Assembly (NCBI GenBank): GCA_910578385.1
Contig: CAJTQV010000002.1
Span: forward strand, 62,001 to 126,000
Direction: 5' to 3'
DNA from: an uncultured Muribaculaceae bacterium
GTDB taxonomy: Bacteria; Bacteroidota; Bacteroidia; Bacteroidales; Muribaculaceae
Length of the DNA stretch: 64,000 nucleotides
The position numbers and the translations under genes were made by a program. Positions 8,110 to 17,613 of the stretch are shown here, piece by piece (the first letter of the stretch is position 1; every line of letters starts with the position of its first letter). The notes beneath the pieces were generated by a model. The model ran no database searches and was not told the origin of the DNA. It was given only the letters and a program-made list of their open reading frames with translations.

Positions 8110-8460
8110 TTAATGTTTCTTGTCGAAGAACACGCGGGTAATCAGGCGTGCTATCGGATTAAGGAGTAACGGTTTGCGGAGCAGGTAAAGCAGCAGGAGC
8201 AGCACGCAGATAGCCCCGGCCGTTGATAGATATGCCAGCGAGGGGCACATCATGAGCTTGAAAAGCTCCGCGAGCGAGAACGCGAGCATGATGAGCACGA
8301 CCATGCCGAGCAGCAGGCAGACGAAGCCAAGTATCAGCGACGACATGAGGACAGTGATTTTCTCCGCTGCCGTCAGCTTGGCGTATTCCAGCTCCAGCTT
8401 AAGCCATGACCGCGACTGGTCGAATATGCTGCGAATTTCTTCTATGAGACTTATTTTCAT
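8110..8460 (-). CDS. Phage-holin-superfamily-like inner membrane protein
   Basis: 116 residues. A soluble amphipathic N-terminus (residues 1-35, RSWLKLELEYAKLTAAEK) leads into two strong membrane segments of 20-25 residues each and a short basic tail (RKPLLLNPIARLITRVFF). This is the layout of the chromosomal holin-superfamily proteins found beside YtxH proteins in many bacteria. There is no sign of a prophage here, so a lysis role is not implied; membrane stress is the usual guess. It starts 150 nt after the second YtxH gene, with a hairpin between. Confidence 0.75.
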   Translation of the reverse strand: MKISLIEEIRSIFDQSRSWLKLELEYAKLTAAEKITVLMSSLILGFVCLLLGMVVLIMLAFSLAELFKLMMCPSLAYLSTAGAICVLLLLLYLLRKPLLLNPIARLITRVFFDKKH

Positions 8461-8554
8461 ACTTCAATCTTATGTAGTAAAGTTCAGTTATTAAACGCTG
8501 GAGCGGACGGTATATTATCATTGGCCGCAATACACCGGTGGGGATGTAATGAGA

Positions 8555-8591
8555 AACCGGGCTTTCCGGCCCATGGCTGGAAAGCCCGGTT
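8555..8591 (-). terminator. Hairpin between the YtxH pair and the holin-like gene
   Basis: A perfect 13-bp stem, AACCGGGCTTTCC with GGAAAGCCCGGTT, around an 11-nt loop. On the minus strand it is followed by only a short T run (TTTCTC). It may reduce rather than stop transcription into the next two genes. Confidence 0.6.
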
Positions 8592-8610
8592 GTATCTCTT
8601 CGGGCGCGGC

Positions 8611-8802
8611 TTACTCGCCGGCTGCGAGTTCTGCCACGAGGGCGTCCACTTCAGAGTCGCTTACCTTGATTCCGCGTTTGCGCAGAAGTTCCACGATACG
8701 GCTTCTGAGATCCGATCCCTTCTCGGGAGTGAACATAAGAGCTGCGCCGCAGCCTACGATTGCACCTCCGAGGAATGCTGATATTAATGTGAGTGCTCTC
8801 AT
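8611..8802 (-). CDS. YtxH-domain small membrane protein
   Basis: 63 residues: an N-terminal glycine-containing membrane helix (LISAFLGGAIVGCGAALMFT), the PEKG turn typical of YtxH proteins, then a charged amphipathic helix. It is a paralogue of the gene just upstream, with the same TPEKG/APEKG and DxRS-I features. The gap to that gene is 19 nt, so the two are one operon. YtxH proteins are linked to general stress responses in Firmicutes; the role in Bacteroidales is unknown. Confidence 0.8.
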   Translation of the reverse strand: MRALTLISAFLGGAIVGCGAALMFTPEKGSDLRSRIVELLRKRGIKVSDSEVDALVAELAAGE

Positions 8803-8821
8803 TTCTTATTCTTTTTAGTGA

Positions 8822-9025
8822 TTAGATGTGTTTCTCAATCTGGTCCTCAATCTCGTCTACGAGTTCGTCCATCTTGTTTTTCTTGAGGCAGATGCCCTTC
8901 TCCTTAAGGATGCGGAGAATTTTCGAACGGGTATCCTCCCCTTTCTCAGGAGCGAGGAGCAGACCGATTGCGGCACCGGCTACGGCGCCTCCGATTACTG
9001 AAAGAATTACGTGTAACGGTTTCAT
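8822..9025 (-). CDS. YtxH-domain small membrane protein
   Basis: 67 residues: a membrane helix with small-residue spacing (VIGGAVAGAAIGLLLAPEKG), then a highly charged helix ending DELVDEIEDQIEKHI. It is the first gene of the small-membrane-protein cluster and the upstream paralogue of the 63-residue protein. The 167 nt upstream, to the DUF3332 gene, contain AT-rich sequence but no clear TAnnTTTG box. Confidence 0.8.
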   Translation of the reverse strand: MKPLHVILSVIGGAVAGAAIGLLLAPEKGEDTRSKILRILKEKGICLKKNKMDELVDEIEDQIEKHI

Positions 9026-9192
9026 AACGTATTATTTTAAATTGTTTACTTTTTTAGTTTATGCGGGAATCTCTTAGTCGCGCGGTACTCGACCACGGCC
9101 GCTTCATCATTTATAACAATTAGCTTGCCAAAAAGATGTCGCGGAACGACGATTTTTTTTGATTTTTCCGCTTTTTTACCTCGGCGGCTATA

Positions 9193-9741
9193 TTATCTTG
9201 CCGCCATGCAGGCAGTTCCGGTGGCCGCACTGTAGTCGGCGACACCCTGCTGCGACAGCTCTACGGCCATGTATTCGCCGCCGGGTGTGAGCATACGCAC
9301 ATGGCTGTCGTCGATAAACGTCATGAAAGGCACACTATCGCCATCTTTCGTCTCGAAGCTCCACGTCTGCGTCGGCTGGTCGAAGTCAAGGCGCACCACA
9401 TCACCGGTAGATTCGTGGGTCACGGTGTATCCCTTGCCGTCGCAGGCAATCATGTAGCGTCCATGGTCGGTATCGACAACCTTGGTCGATGCCGTGAGCG
9501 GATTCGATCCGCTCCAGAACTCAATGGAGTTAATCACCAGCACATCGGCCAGGGCGGTCACTTCATAAACGGGAAGAATCCAGAAAGCGAGAAACACCAG
9601 TTCGTTAACAAACTTGGAGCCGATGTTGCGGTTCCATGTCATGACTTTGTTGGTCAGGCCAAACGAGCCTATGCACGAAGTGAAAACCAACGACGTGCCG
9701 GCAATGAGTATGGCGGCGACCGATATCCTTATCTTTCTCAT
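9193..9741 (-). CDS. DUF3332-family lipoprotein
   Basis: 182 residues from ATG 9741. The first 23 residues are a signal with a lipobox-like end (AGTSLVFTSC). The family features follow: GSFGLTNKVMTWNRNIGSKF and NELVFLAFWILPVYEV, a second hydrophobic stretch that may be membrane-associated, then SIEFWSG. The rest is beta-rich. The family is common in Bacteroidetes and some Proteobacteria and has no known function. It appears monocistronic. Confidence 0.85.
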   Translation of the reverse strand: MRKIRISVAAILIAGTSLVFTSCIGSFGLTNKVMTWNRNIGSKFVNELVFLAFWILPVYEVTALADVLVINSIEFWSGSNPLTASTKVVDTDHGRYMIACDGKGYTVTHESTGDVVRLDFDQPTQTWSFETKDGDSVPFMTFIDDSHVRMLTPGGEYMAVELSQQGVADYSAATGTACMAAR

Positions 9742-9913
9742 AGTCGGTAGTGGAATGATGTTAGTCCGGACATCGACAGCCGACATCCGGTTCAGATACC
9801 GAAATTAACAAATTTTTCTTGAATCCACAACTCAATAACCCGTTTAATGAATATTCTGCCCCAAAGTGCGTTATATTTCACCCTCACAACTCATCGCCGA
9901 ACTGTCCATAATC

Positions 9914-10258
9914 TCAGAAATCATCGTCAAACATTCTTGAGTCATGGTCATCGTCAAACCTATCTGAGTCCATATAATCATCGAACATTCCGGAGTCGAG
10001 GTCATCCTCGAAGTCCTCATGTGCATAATCGAAGTCCTCATGAATGCAATCAAAGTCTTCATGCGCGTAATCATTGCGCGAGTCATGCCTGTATCCACCA
10101 TCCCTGTACACATCACCAAAGGAATGAATGTCGTCAGAGGTATGATTGTTGTTACGATGATTCACAATTTGGCCCGGTTGCCGCAAAGACTCATTCCTGC
10201 GCCCACCGAACAGCCACTTAAACAAAAACAAACTCCGAACAAAACTCCAGAAACCCAT
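9914..10258 (-). CDS. Hypothetical protein with acidic heptad-like repeats
   Basis: 114 residues from ATG 10258 (a GTG 12 nt upstream is possible). It begins with an aromatic hydrophobic segment (GFWSFVRSLFLFKWLFGG), probably membrane-associated, then a polar region. The C-terminal 50 residues repeat the 7-residue unit (Y/C)(A/I)HEDF(D/E) three times, followed by DSGMFDD and DSRMFDDD units. The encoding DNA repeats with a 21-nt period. The acidic His/Asp tail could bind metal ions, but this is only a guess. It follows the restriction gene by 41 nt. Confidence 0.6.
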   Translation of the reverse strand: MGFWSFVRSLFLFKWLFGGRRNESLRQPGQIVNHRNNNHTSDDIHSFGDVYRDGGYRHDSRNDYAHEDFDCIHEDFDYAHEDFEDDLDSGMFDDYMDSDRFDDDHDSRMFDDDF

Positions 10259-10299
10259 ATAATGATACACCAGCGAAAATGAATGTTCCTATTTTTCCA

Positions 10300-13200
10300 T
10301 TACATTGGTTTAATCATAGACTCAATGAAGACAATTTCCTCATCATTCAGTCCATACTTACTGAAGAGCTGCCTGTCTATCTCACCTACTGATTTAGACC
10401 AATCAATATCACTGTGTTCCGTAAAGTCCTGCATTGGCACAAATCTATAGACTTTACTCATTGCATGCTGAGAAACTTTAGACGCACTGACCAAAACTCT
10501 AAGAAAACGAGTCTCTATATATTTTAGAAAATTTTTTGCCTCTACTTCTGTATTTAATGCAGCATATAAGTATGATTGAGAACATACAGAATTAGAGGGA
10601 GCAAATATCGGTTGACCTAAAATCTGATGCGGAAATGTTTCACCTGCTCCATATGCACCTGGAATAAATACTTTAGGCTTATCGATGTCTTCTTCATTCT
10701 TTTTTACATCTGTCCTTGATACGAAGGCAGTACACCGGCCGCTTTTCCTTATGAGGTGTAATAATGTATTATGATCTTTTGTTGACGTATTATAAATTGC
10801 AAATGGTGTTTTGAACTCTGTTCCGGATTTGTGGGTATCCCGAATGGAGTATCAGATGAAATCATCCCTTCGATTGTGCAATCTGATGCAGATACGATTT
10901 TTGAGACAATACCAGCCAATTTAGGCTCACGTATAAGAACATCAAATTCTCCCAGATTGCGGTTATTTGAAAATATCTCACCATCGCGGAACAAGGAATA
11001 CTCACATTCACCATAGTATGAAGGGGAGTATGTGAAATAGCAGCAACCGCCCTTTATTTCTGCATCCGGAAATAAATCCTTTGCATTTGTGAACGCAATT
11101 AATTTTGATGTATGACTTGATGTCAGCATGGTGTGGCGAAACTTTCCAACAAGATTTTCCCTTCCTCCTGTAAACCATCGGGAGGGAATCACCATAGTTG
11201 TATATGGAGGATTTATTTCAAATGATACCTGACAAAAATCTTGATAGATAGACGCATCATTGGTACCTCCGCTTCCTCCGCGGTCCTGATAAGGAGGATT
11301 TCCTATAATCGCTGAAAAATTCATATCTTTAATTATTTGAGGTATGATGTATTCTTTGTTTTCGTTTTTTGCTATTAAATCATAGCTCGTTATAGAGTCA
11401 AATACATGGTCAATTGGCAACGAAAGGAGTTTATATACTTTACGTGTAAACTCATATGCCAGACTTGATGTGCATACCGAATAAACTTTATCAGATGCCT
11501 GATTGCCAAATCTGTTTATCAGGGCTATTGTAAATTCTCCCTGTTTGGAGGCTATATCCAATATAGGTCCATGTGTAAAAACGTTATCCGGGAGAAGTTT
11601 TACCACATCTCCAGCCACCTTTAATGGGGTGACTATTTCTGAAACAGACATACGTCCGAATTTACGCATAGCAATTTCCACACGGTCATGAGGCAACAGA
11701 CTGTCATCACGCATCAAATCATTGATATTCTCTATCTTGTAATCAAACTTACGGAGTACAAACGGATTACTTTTGCTCTGAATCAGTTTAAGAATTGACA
11801 TTCTCAAACCGAGGTTTTCAGCGATTCGTTGATTATCATCCGTTGCAACGATTTGATCAATTACATCTTGTAGCGATTTGACCTCAGACTCAGTCAAAAA
11901 TGCAAAGAAGAGAATGCGGGCATAATAAGCTGCTAATCGTTTTTCGAGACTATCCTTCTCAATCGTGTCTACTTCCGGTTGCTCGTGAGTTGAAGATAAA
12001 TCATCATCTTGACCTTTATTATTATGGCAGTCATCTGCTCCATTACCCGCCGCCGCATCTATATCATCACCTTCTCCTTCCGCTGGTTTAATCTGCAATC
12101 CGCTTTTGGAATCTATAGGCTCGACCGTTTTTAGAATAGCTGCCACAGCAGCATCTTGAAGCAGAATACTATCGGCAGGTATCTCCGAAGCATCGTCCAA
12201 AATGCTCCGTGTTCGTGAGTACTCACGAACAGCATCGGTAATGTTTGTCGGTGTAACCTGATGTAACTTATTTTTATTCAGAATAATAATCGGGGATACT
12301 TCCAATTCTTTTGCGATACGTTCTTTGAGTTGTGAATTGCCTTGCACCTCGGTATTGACATTGTAAAACTGCGATTTAAGCTCCTGTAGAACGAACATAC
12401 GATTCGGGTCGAAATCTACGAGCAATGTCTGCGGCTTCATATTATACCTTATGAGGTTTCCACGTTCATCCTTAAAGGTCGTAATGTATTGATTCTGCAA
12501 TCGGAATATAGCCTGATCATATTCCTGTGGCGAAGCAGTACCCTTGAGATATATCATTGTGTCCCACTGGGGAACAGTCGTACCGGTCAGCATCCGATTG
12601 ACAGTTAGAGTCAATGTCTTTTTATTCTGTTTCTCATACTCATTAATAGCCCGTTTTACATCGTCGGTCGATTTGTATTTACGTTCTTCCTCGAAACCCG
12701 CTATATTGATTACCTCATATTCCTTGAGATTTATGAACTTTTCCCTACACCGACGTATCAATGCAGCCATTGCATCGCACGAAGCCCTGAACGGAAGCAC
12801 ACATACAATGTGACGGCACATCTTACCATCCTTGATTCTATCGTAATCAAGAAAGCCAAGAATGTTTTCATCAACCTTTGAACCGTCGATAGTTTCCAAT
12901 AAATCGAGAATTTCAGATTCATGCTTAAACTGACAATGGCTTTTATCGGTTTTGGGAGTCATTGAAAGCGGACGAAACAATTCAGAAAAGGCACAGGTAA
13001 TGCCATCTTTATGCATTTGCTCCATCATCTTGCGAGACGACTCATTGGGAGAGAACGCAAAACGAATCATTTGAGGAAACCCGAAATAAGGATTTTGCCA
13101 CTCATCACAATCATCCTCCTTCAGATGTTCATTATTCCACTCCTTCTGTGCGTCGATAATATCAGTAAACTGAACAAAGGCTATAATATCCTCCTTCTGG

Positions 13201-14274
13201 AACTCATCACTCATCAAAATACGGTATGGTGTACCAGACAAATGAAGTCGGATTTTTGCATTCAAAACCTTGACGGCATCTTCTATCCTATCGAGTGTCT
13301 CAAATCCATCAAGACATTTCAGTTCCTCTTTTATTTCTGATTTACTAAGATGTTGGGCCTGCAATACCTTGCCATAGGATTCTCCACGTGCGCCGAAATG
13401 AGTCTCATCAATAATCAGCAAATCAATTCGACTGTCGAATACATCCTTATGCTTCTCCTTGATTTCGTCACCCTGTAAATCCTGTAATGTCAAAAACAGT
13501 GCGACTCTCTGATTCGCGTCAGCAAGAGTATCCGTGATAATTGTGGCATTTCTTTTCAAATCCTCACTGTCGAGATAGTGATAACCTTCAAAATACTTAT
13601 GACTCTCAATTGTCTTTTTCCATTCATCTTTCACATCCGCTTTGGCCGACACTATGACAATAAACCTTGCGTCAATCTCCTTTGCACAGCACATTGAAGT
13701 AAACGACTTGCCAAAACGCATAACTGCGTAAAGCAGCAAGTTGCTTCGTCCAGCTTCAACGGCAGCTTTGAATTTATCAATAGCTTTTTGCTGATTATCG
13801 CGAGGAGCAAAATCCTCCGTTCGGTCATAAGTATACGTTTGCGGCAGTCTGTCTGAAGAATAGAGAGAGTATTTGCTACTGTTATCACATGCGCTCTGAA
13901 TAATGTCAGCTATAGCTGCATCGACATCTTCAGCAGTTGCATCTTTGAAAAACTCCCGGGAATAATAAGGTAAATTCTTTATAGTATGCGGTTGCAGACG
14001 TTCCCTTTGTTTTTCCTGTTCTAAGAACTTATGTACGGCATAATCACGAAAGATGGTATCATTATCTATCTGAGCAGAGTGTTCATACTGATGAACCAGA
14101 TTTGGGAAAACTTTTCTCCACTCATCCAAACGCACACGTACACTGCGCGACGTGTCTCCAACTTTCAGATAGTTGGGGACAGTCTCTGTTGAAAAAGCAT
14201 ATATATGGCTCAACACGTCCAACAATTATATTGTCGAGTATTGATGTATCTATTTTTGATAATATACTGTCCAT
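10300..14274 (-). pseudogene. GIY-YIG-like/helicase/Eco57I-type methyltransferase restriction enzyme, two frameshifts
   Basis: A large single-chain restriction-modification gene broken in two places. The natural start is ATG 14274, 1 nt after the upstream stop. About 22 codons on, near 14200-14209, an (AT)4 run shifts the frame; one more AT would join MDSILSKIDTSILDN... to IYAFSTETVPNYLKVGDTSR. The main frame then runs to about 10815, where a second shift moves coding into the frame that reads KTPFAIYNTSTKDHN and ends IESMIKPM at 10300. Domains in the main frame: an N-terminal GIY-YIG/T5orf172-like segment; a superfamily 2 helicase (MRFGKS near residue 170, DETH near 274, then LSGTPYR); an Eco57I-type adenine methyltransferase with NPPY near residue 975; and a C-terminal specificity region. 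It may be decayed or affected by assembly errors. Confidence 0.85.
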
Positions 14275-14275
14275 A

Positions 14276-15295
14276 TTATTTTTGCTTCACCAAAGAGGCA
14301 AAGGTTAAAACTTTATCCTCTTTCCAGTCCTTGATCATTGCGTATATACCCGTATGCGAATGAAAATCCTTATTCTTACATCCTGGACAATCAAATAAAG
14401 TCCGTTCCTCGTGTTCTCCAAAGTCCTCAGGACTAAAAAGTGACGAGGACTTATTTTTTAATTTAGGCAATTTAACGCAACTATTGGGTATTACCCCCTT
14501 AAGACCGTCCATCTGCCATATGTTCCATGATATGACATCAGCGAGACCGGGCAAGTAGCACTTCGGAAGTTCACAGCCAAACTTGGCGTGATAGAAATCA
14601 AGGATGGTAAATAAAATATTCTCTCGTGCGAGAATGAGACTGTCCCCCTGCCATTCGTAACCATAAGTAGAACAGATTGCTTCTGTGGCACCAGCAAGCC
14701 ATTCAGCGGATGTTCCGGTATTCTCACCAACAATACGGAGTTTGCGGTCGAGCAAACCGATTCGCCTTTCCACAGGTAGAGACACCCCTGTAACAGTATC
14801 ATAGCGACTTACAAGATAAGGTGCTTCACCGCATGTGATTTCCAAACGATTTTCACTAACATAGTCGCGCCAATTCCGACCGTCGGGAAATTCGATTTTA
14901 CCCTCTGATGGTTGCCATGTGTGGTTTCCCTCCGGATAGTTGTCAATTTCGGTATTAAACACGTTTTCGCGACCAAACCAATCATTGTCAATGAGATTAG
15001 CCTGCTTATTGCAAAGCCACGAAGGGGTAAAAACTTCCGCCATCTCACGACTACGTTTCTGCTGTTGCTGACGAGATTTCAAGGAGCGAGGCACAATGAC
15101 ATTACCATTATCACCGGTAATGGATTCCACTGTAATCGGGTCAAAGAACTGATAACCTTTCCCCCGGTAGGCATAGTTATCGGTTGCCCAAAAGATATTC
15201 CCTCCTGTCGTGTGGTCTTTGAGCAACACAGAAAGCAATTCTTGCGAAATTGCCAGAACGTCATTCTCTAATATGTCAACTTCGTTATCGGTCAT
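14276..15295 (-). CDS. Restriction-modification partner subunit (methylase-like)
   Basis: 339 residues with ATG 15295. It contains REMAEVFTPSWLCNKQANLI, the F-TP entry motif of N6-adenine methylase subunits, but no full NPPY, so catalysis is expected in the partner. The C-terminus has a Cys-x2-Cys pair (FDCPGCKNKDFHSHTG) that may bind zinc. Proteins like this stand just upstream of the large helicase-methyltransferase gene in Bacteroidales and are often labelled restriction endonuclease subunit M. The gene is intact although its partner is frameshifted. Its promoter is 15349-15379. Confidence 0.75.
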   Translation of the reverse strand: MTDNEVDILENDVLAISQELLSVLLKDHTTGGNIFWATDNYAYRGKGYQFFDPITVESITGDNGNVIVPRSLKSRQQQQKRSREMAEVFTPSWLCNKQANLIDNDWFGRENVFNTEIDNYPEGNHTWQPSEGKIEFPDGRNWRDYVSENRLEITCGEAPYLVSRYDTVTGVSLPVERRIGLLDRKLRIVGENTGTSAEWLAGATEAICSTYGYEWQGDSLILARENILFTILDFYHAKFGCELPKCYLPGLADVISWNIWQMDGLKGVIPNSCVKLPKLKNKSSSLFSPEDFGEHEERTLFDCPGCKNKDFHSHTGIYAMIKDWKEDKVLTFASLVKQK

Positions 15296-15344
15296 AAGTG
15301 TTTGCTATCTGCCGGTCATTTTCAGATAGGTGTTACTTCTCCTA

Positions 15345-15401
15345 ATTACAAAGATACAAAGAATTTTCGAGGTGGCAATCGGATGTGTGGAAAATGTATA
15401 T
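15345..15401. repeat. Direct repeat copy A: promoter region of the R-M operon
   Basis: 57 nt matching 17429-17485 at 52 positions (counted by eye). It holds the promoter of the restriction operon. The second copy is the promoter of the ATPase operon, in the same orientation. Confidence 0.9.
15349..15379 (-). promoter_or_regulatory. Promoter of the restriction-modification operon
   Basis: Minus-strand ATTG at 15379-15376, a 19-nt spacer, TATCTTTG at 15356-15349, about 54 nt before the start codon. It fits the Bacteroidetes consensus. Confidence 0.75.
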
Positions 15402-15413
15402 TAACCCACCATA

Positions 15414-15441
15414 ACCATTTTGCCGACATCGGCAAAATGGT
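15414..15441. terminator. Perfect 13-bp palindrome within nested inverted repeats
   Basis: ACCATTTTGCCGA pairs with TCGGCAAAATGGT across a 2-nt loop. It lies within a wider inverted repeat, CCACCATAAC at about 15406-15415 with GTTATGGTGG at 15499-15508. It stands between the truncated third gene of the ATPase operon and the restriction promoter, so it may end that transcript. A T run is poor, so an operator or mobile-element remnant is also possible. Confidence 0.5.
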
Positions 15442-15544
15442 CGGAGATTAGTTCACAGGCATTTTCACATGATTCTTTTGTCCGGATAAGTACAGTCTGT
15501 TATGGTGGCATCAAAGAGCCGTCCGGGTTATTATCGTGGAGGTC

Positions 15545-15581
15545 AGTTGGGGGTCCGGGTCAGGGCGGGGGTGCGGAAGAG
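15545..15581. repeat. Copy of the cbiO 3' end
   Basis: AGTTGGGGGTCCGGGTCAGG followed by GCGGGGGTGCGGAAGAG matches the true cbiO tail at 17616-17661, apart from a 9-nt deletion and a few changes. Same orientation; it supplies the last codons and stop of the truncated third gene. Confidence 0.8.
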
Positions 15582-15670
15582 ATGGCGAACTGCGAAGTCA
15601 GTTCGAGAGCATTGGCAAGCGGTGTGCGCAGTGAAAGCCTCTGACGTATGTTGTTGACAATATAATCCAT
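15560..15670 (-). pseudogene. Truncated third gene of the ATPase operon
   Basis: A 36-codon frame starts at ATG 15670, sharing one base with the TAA of the DUF4276 gene (TAATG), a sign of translational coupling. It reads MDYIVNNIRQRLSLRTPLAN then ALELTSQFAI and ends SSAPPP in sequence copied from the cbiO tail. The first 30 residues resemble the N-terminus of DEAD-box or type III restriction helicase subunits (an amphipathic IRxRLSLRxP helix). I read it as the remnant of a long gene cut off by recombination. The helicase assignment is tentative. Confidence 0.55.
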
Positions 15671-16320
15671 TACCTGCATTTTTCAATCAGCAATTCTGTC
15701 CAAGCTTTGAACCGGGGACAACGGTCAACAATTAATTTCAAACCAATTTCAAGTGCTATGATATTTCCATACACCACTTTATCATAATCAGGAACGATAC
15801 GCAACAATCTCTTCGATGGTGCGCCCTCGGGAGAACTGTTTATATCTTCAGGATTTTCATAAGATTCGATTATTCCTTGAAGTTCAAGAATTTCTTTGTC
15901 GCTAAAATATTTCTTGAACCCTTCATCTGAAGAAAAGAGTAAAGCCTCAAATTCATGAAGTTGAATATAAGGCACAAATCGCCAGTCATTGATATCTTTT
16001 TTAATCGCCATTTCCATCTCAACTACCCGTTCCACATGATTTGGGATGATACTCCAGATGTCTTTTTCAGGCACTTCAGGACAACGGAAGAAATCCACGA
16101 GCATTGAAACTATAACATCTTGTCCCTGGGATTTTAATAACCTGACAATATCATTCTTAAGGTGTTCGTAATTTACAAAGCCCCCTTTATGTCCTTTACT
16201 CGTGTGGATAATCAAAGGATAGGCATAGATTCCCATATCCTGAAAAAATGGAGCAAGAAGAGACTTCACAAATTCTTCTTCAGTTTGTCCCTCAACCACA
16301 ATATATAATCTCTTGCTCAT
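15670..16320 (-). CDS. DUF4276 (TOPRIM-like) protein of a putative defence pair
   Basis: 216 residues. It opens with a strand and VEGQTEEEFV, the conserved Glu motif of DUF4276 and TOPRIM-like folds. MLVDFFRCP supplies the next acidic strand end, and IQLHEFEALLFS follows. The ATG overlaps the ATPase stop (ATGA). AAA ATPase plus TOPRIM-like partner is the layout of OLD-type and PARIS-type antiviral systems, in which the TOPRIM protein is the nuclease effector. DUF4276 itself has little direct biochemistry, so the effector role is inferred. Confidence 0.8.
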   Translation of the reverse strand: MSKRLYIVVEGQTEEEFVKSLLAPFFQDMGIYAYPLIIHTSKGHKGGFVNYEHLKNDIVRLLKSQGQDVIVSMLVDFFRCPEVPEKDIWSIIPNHVERVVEMEMAIKKDINDWRFVPYIQLHEFEALLFSSDEGFKKYFSDKEILELQGIIESYENPEDINSSPEGAPSKRLLRIVPDYDKVVYGNIIALEIGLKLIVDRCPRFKAWTELLIEKCR

Positions 16321-17408
16321 GGCCTACCTCCTATTATGTTTTTTTCCCAGAGTTCACCGACTGAATACTCCTCAAGCCATTGAGAAAAATCTTCTTGATT
16401 CAGACGATAAAATGCGGACTGATTGTCATTTCTTCCGACCACAATCAGGTCATCGATTGAGAAGTTATTTATAAGAGCTACCGATTGAGTCGCTATGATA
16501 ATTTGAGTATTGACTGATGCTTTTTTTATCATAGCGGCTAATTTTACCATTGCAGCAGGATGAAGGCCCAATTCCGGCTCGTCGATGATAATTGTTTCAG
16601 GAGCATCAGGCTGAAGCAGCAATGTAGCTAATGCTATAAAGCGGAGTGTTCCATCTGAGAAATTCGTCGCATCGAGATACATATCCGTGTCGCGTTCTTC
16701 CCATTCCAGACCTATATAGCCTTCCATTATCTTATTCGGAATCAGTTTGAATTCCTTAAAATATGGAGCTATTGCTCTTATTGTCCCTTCAATAAGATTA
16801 TAAGCTTTAGCATCCTTATTTTTAAGGCGATACAAAAAAGCAGCCAAATTCGAGCCATCATGTCTGAGATATTCATTGTCTCCTATTCTTGAAAGTTGAC
16901 GCATAGGTGATGAAAGGCTCGTGTCGTGGAAATGATAAACAGTGAAACTATTTAAAAAATTACGTAAGTAGCCGGCTCTCCATTGAGATTTGTTCAAAAT
17001 TTGAGATTCCTCTACATTCGAATCCCAAATGTGAGGATTCCAGGATTCCGTATATTGCTTATCGGAAAGATTACGGTTGTTAAAGAAATCTTTAGTATAT
17101 TCAATATACGCTTTGGGGCCTTGCGTGGGTCTCAATTTAAACGTGAAAGCATTACGATTCTCGAAATCAATAAGAGCTGATATGCTGTCAGAATTTTTAC
17201 GGCCCCGATATAACATAGAATCAATACCGCCATGTTCAAGTAGATAACTGCCAAGACGTTGTTCCAACATATGACGCGTCAAATCAAAGAACGATATGAA
17301 ATTGCTCTTGCCCGCACCATTTGGTCCAATCAGTATGTTGAGCATCCGAAGATCAATATCTGCATCCCGGATTGATTTGTAGTTATGTATGTCGATACGT
17401 TCTATCAT
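16317..17408 (-). CDS. AAA ATPase (AAA_21, OLD/RecF-like) of a putative defence pair
   Basis: 363 residues with ATG 17408. It begins IERIDIHNYKSIRDADIDLR, then Walker A LIGPNGAGKSNFISF at about residue 27-41. The ABC-type signature region is NFSDGTLRFIALATLL, Walker B is IIIDEPELGLHP, and the D-loop/His-like switch is IIATQSVALINNF. There is no coiled-coil insert, so it is not SMC or SbcC. It heads the operon with DUF4276 and a truncated third gene. Such ATPases sense infection or DNA ends in several defence systems; that role here is inferred. Confidence 0.85.
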   Translation of the reverse strand: MIERIDIHNYKSIRDADIDLRMLNILIGPNGAGKSNFISFFDLTRHMLEQRLGSYLLEHGGIDSMLYRGRKNSDSISALIDFENRNAFTFKLRPTQGPKAYIEYTKDFFNNRNLSDKQYTESWNPHIWDSNVEESQILNKSQWRAGYLRNFLNSFTVYHFHDTSLSSPMRQLSRIGDNEYLRHDGSNLAAFLYRLKNKDAKAYNLIEGTIRAIAPYFKEFKLIPNKIMEGYIGLEWEERDTDMYLDATNFSDGTLRFIALATLLLQPDAPETIIIDEPELGLHPAAMVKLAAMIKKASVNTQIIIATQSVALINNFSIDDLIVVGRNDNQSAFYRLNQEDFSQWLEEYSVGELWEKNIIGGRP

Positions 17409-17428
17409 AACTTATGTCTGTTTAAGAA

Positions 17429-17485
17429 ATTACAAATATACAAAGAATTTTCGAGGTTACAATCAGATGTGTCGAAAATGTATAT
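17429..17485. repeat. Direct repeat copy B: promoter region of the ATPase operon
   Basis: 57 nt, 52 identical to 15345-15401, in the same orientation and the same place relative to the start of an operon and a cbiO tail. Confidence 0.9.
17433..17463 (-). promoter_or_regulatory. Promoter of the ATPase-DUF4276 operon
   Basis: Minus-strand ATTG at 17463-17460, a 19-nt spacer, TATATTTG at 17440-17433. The leader to the ATG at 17408 is about 20 nt. Confidence 0.75.
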
Positions 17486-17613
17486 CCGGAAACGTAGCCG
17501 ATAGTTGTTAAGGCATAATTGGCGCGGCAAGTCATTCCCTATTGGCATAACTTGCAGAAAATTAGGCTACGGCAATTGTGCCGCCAGTGGTGTCACAATT
17601 TGTAAGTCAAGGA

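Noticed and set aside
8110..8460. Prophage lysis holin
   Set aside because: The neighbours are YtxH-like proteins and prmA. No phage structural or lysis genes are near, so a chromosomal stress-type membrane protein is more likely.
15406..15508. Integron-type attC site in the nested inverted repeats
   Set aside because: The end sequences do not fit the GTTRRRY core, and no integrase is nearby.
15420..15644. A 74-codon plus-strand frame between the two defence operons
   Set aside because: It runs across inverted repeats and the copied cbiO tail on the opposite strand and has no recognisable features.
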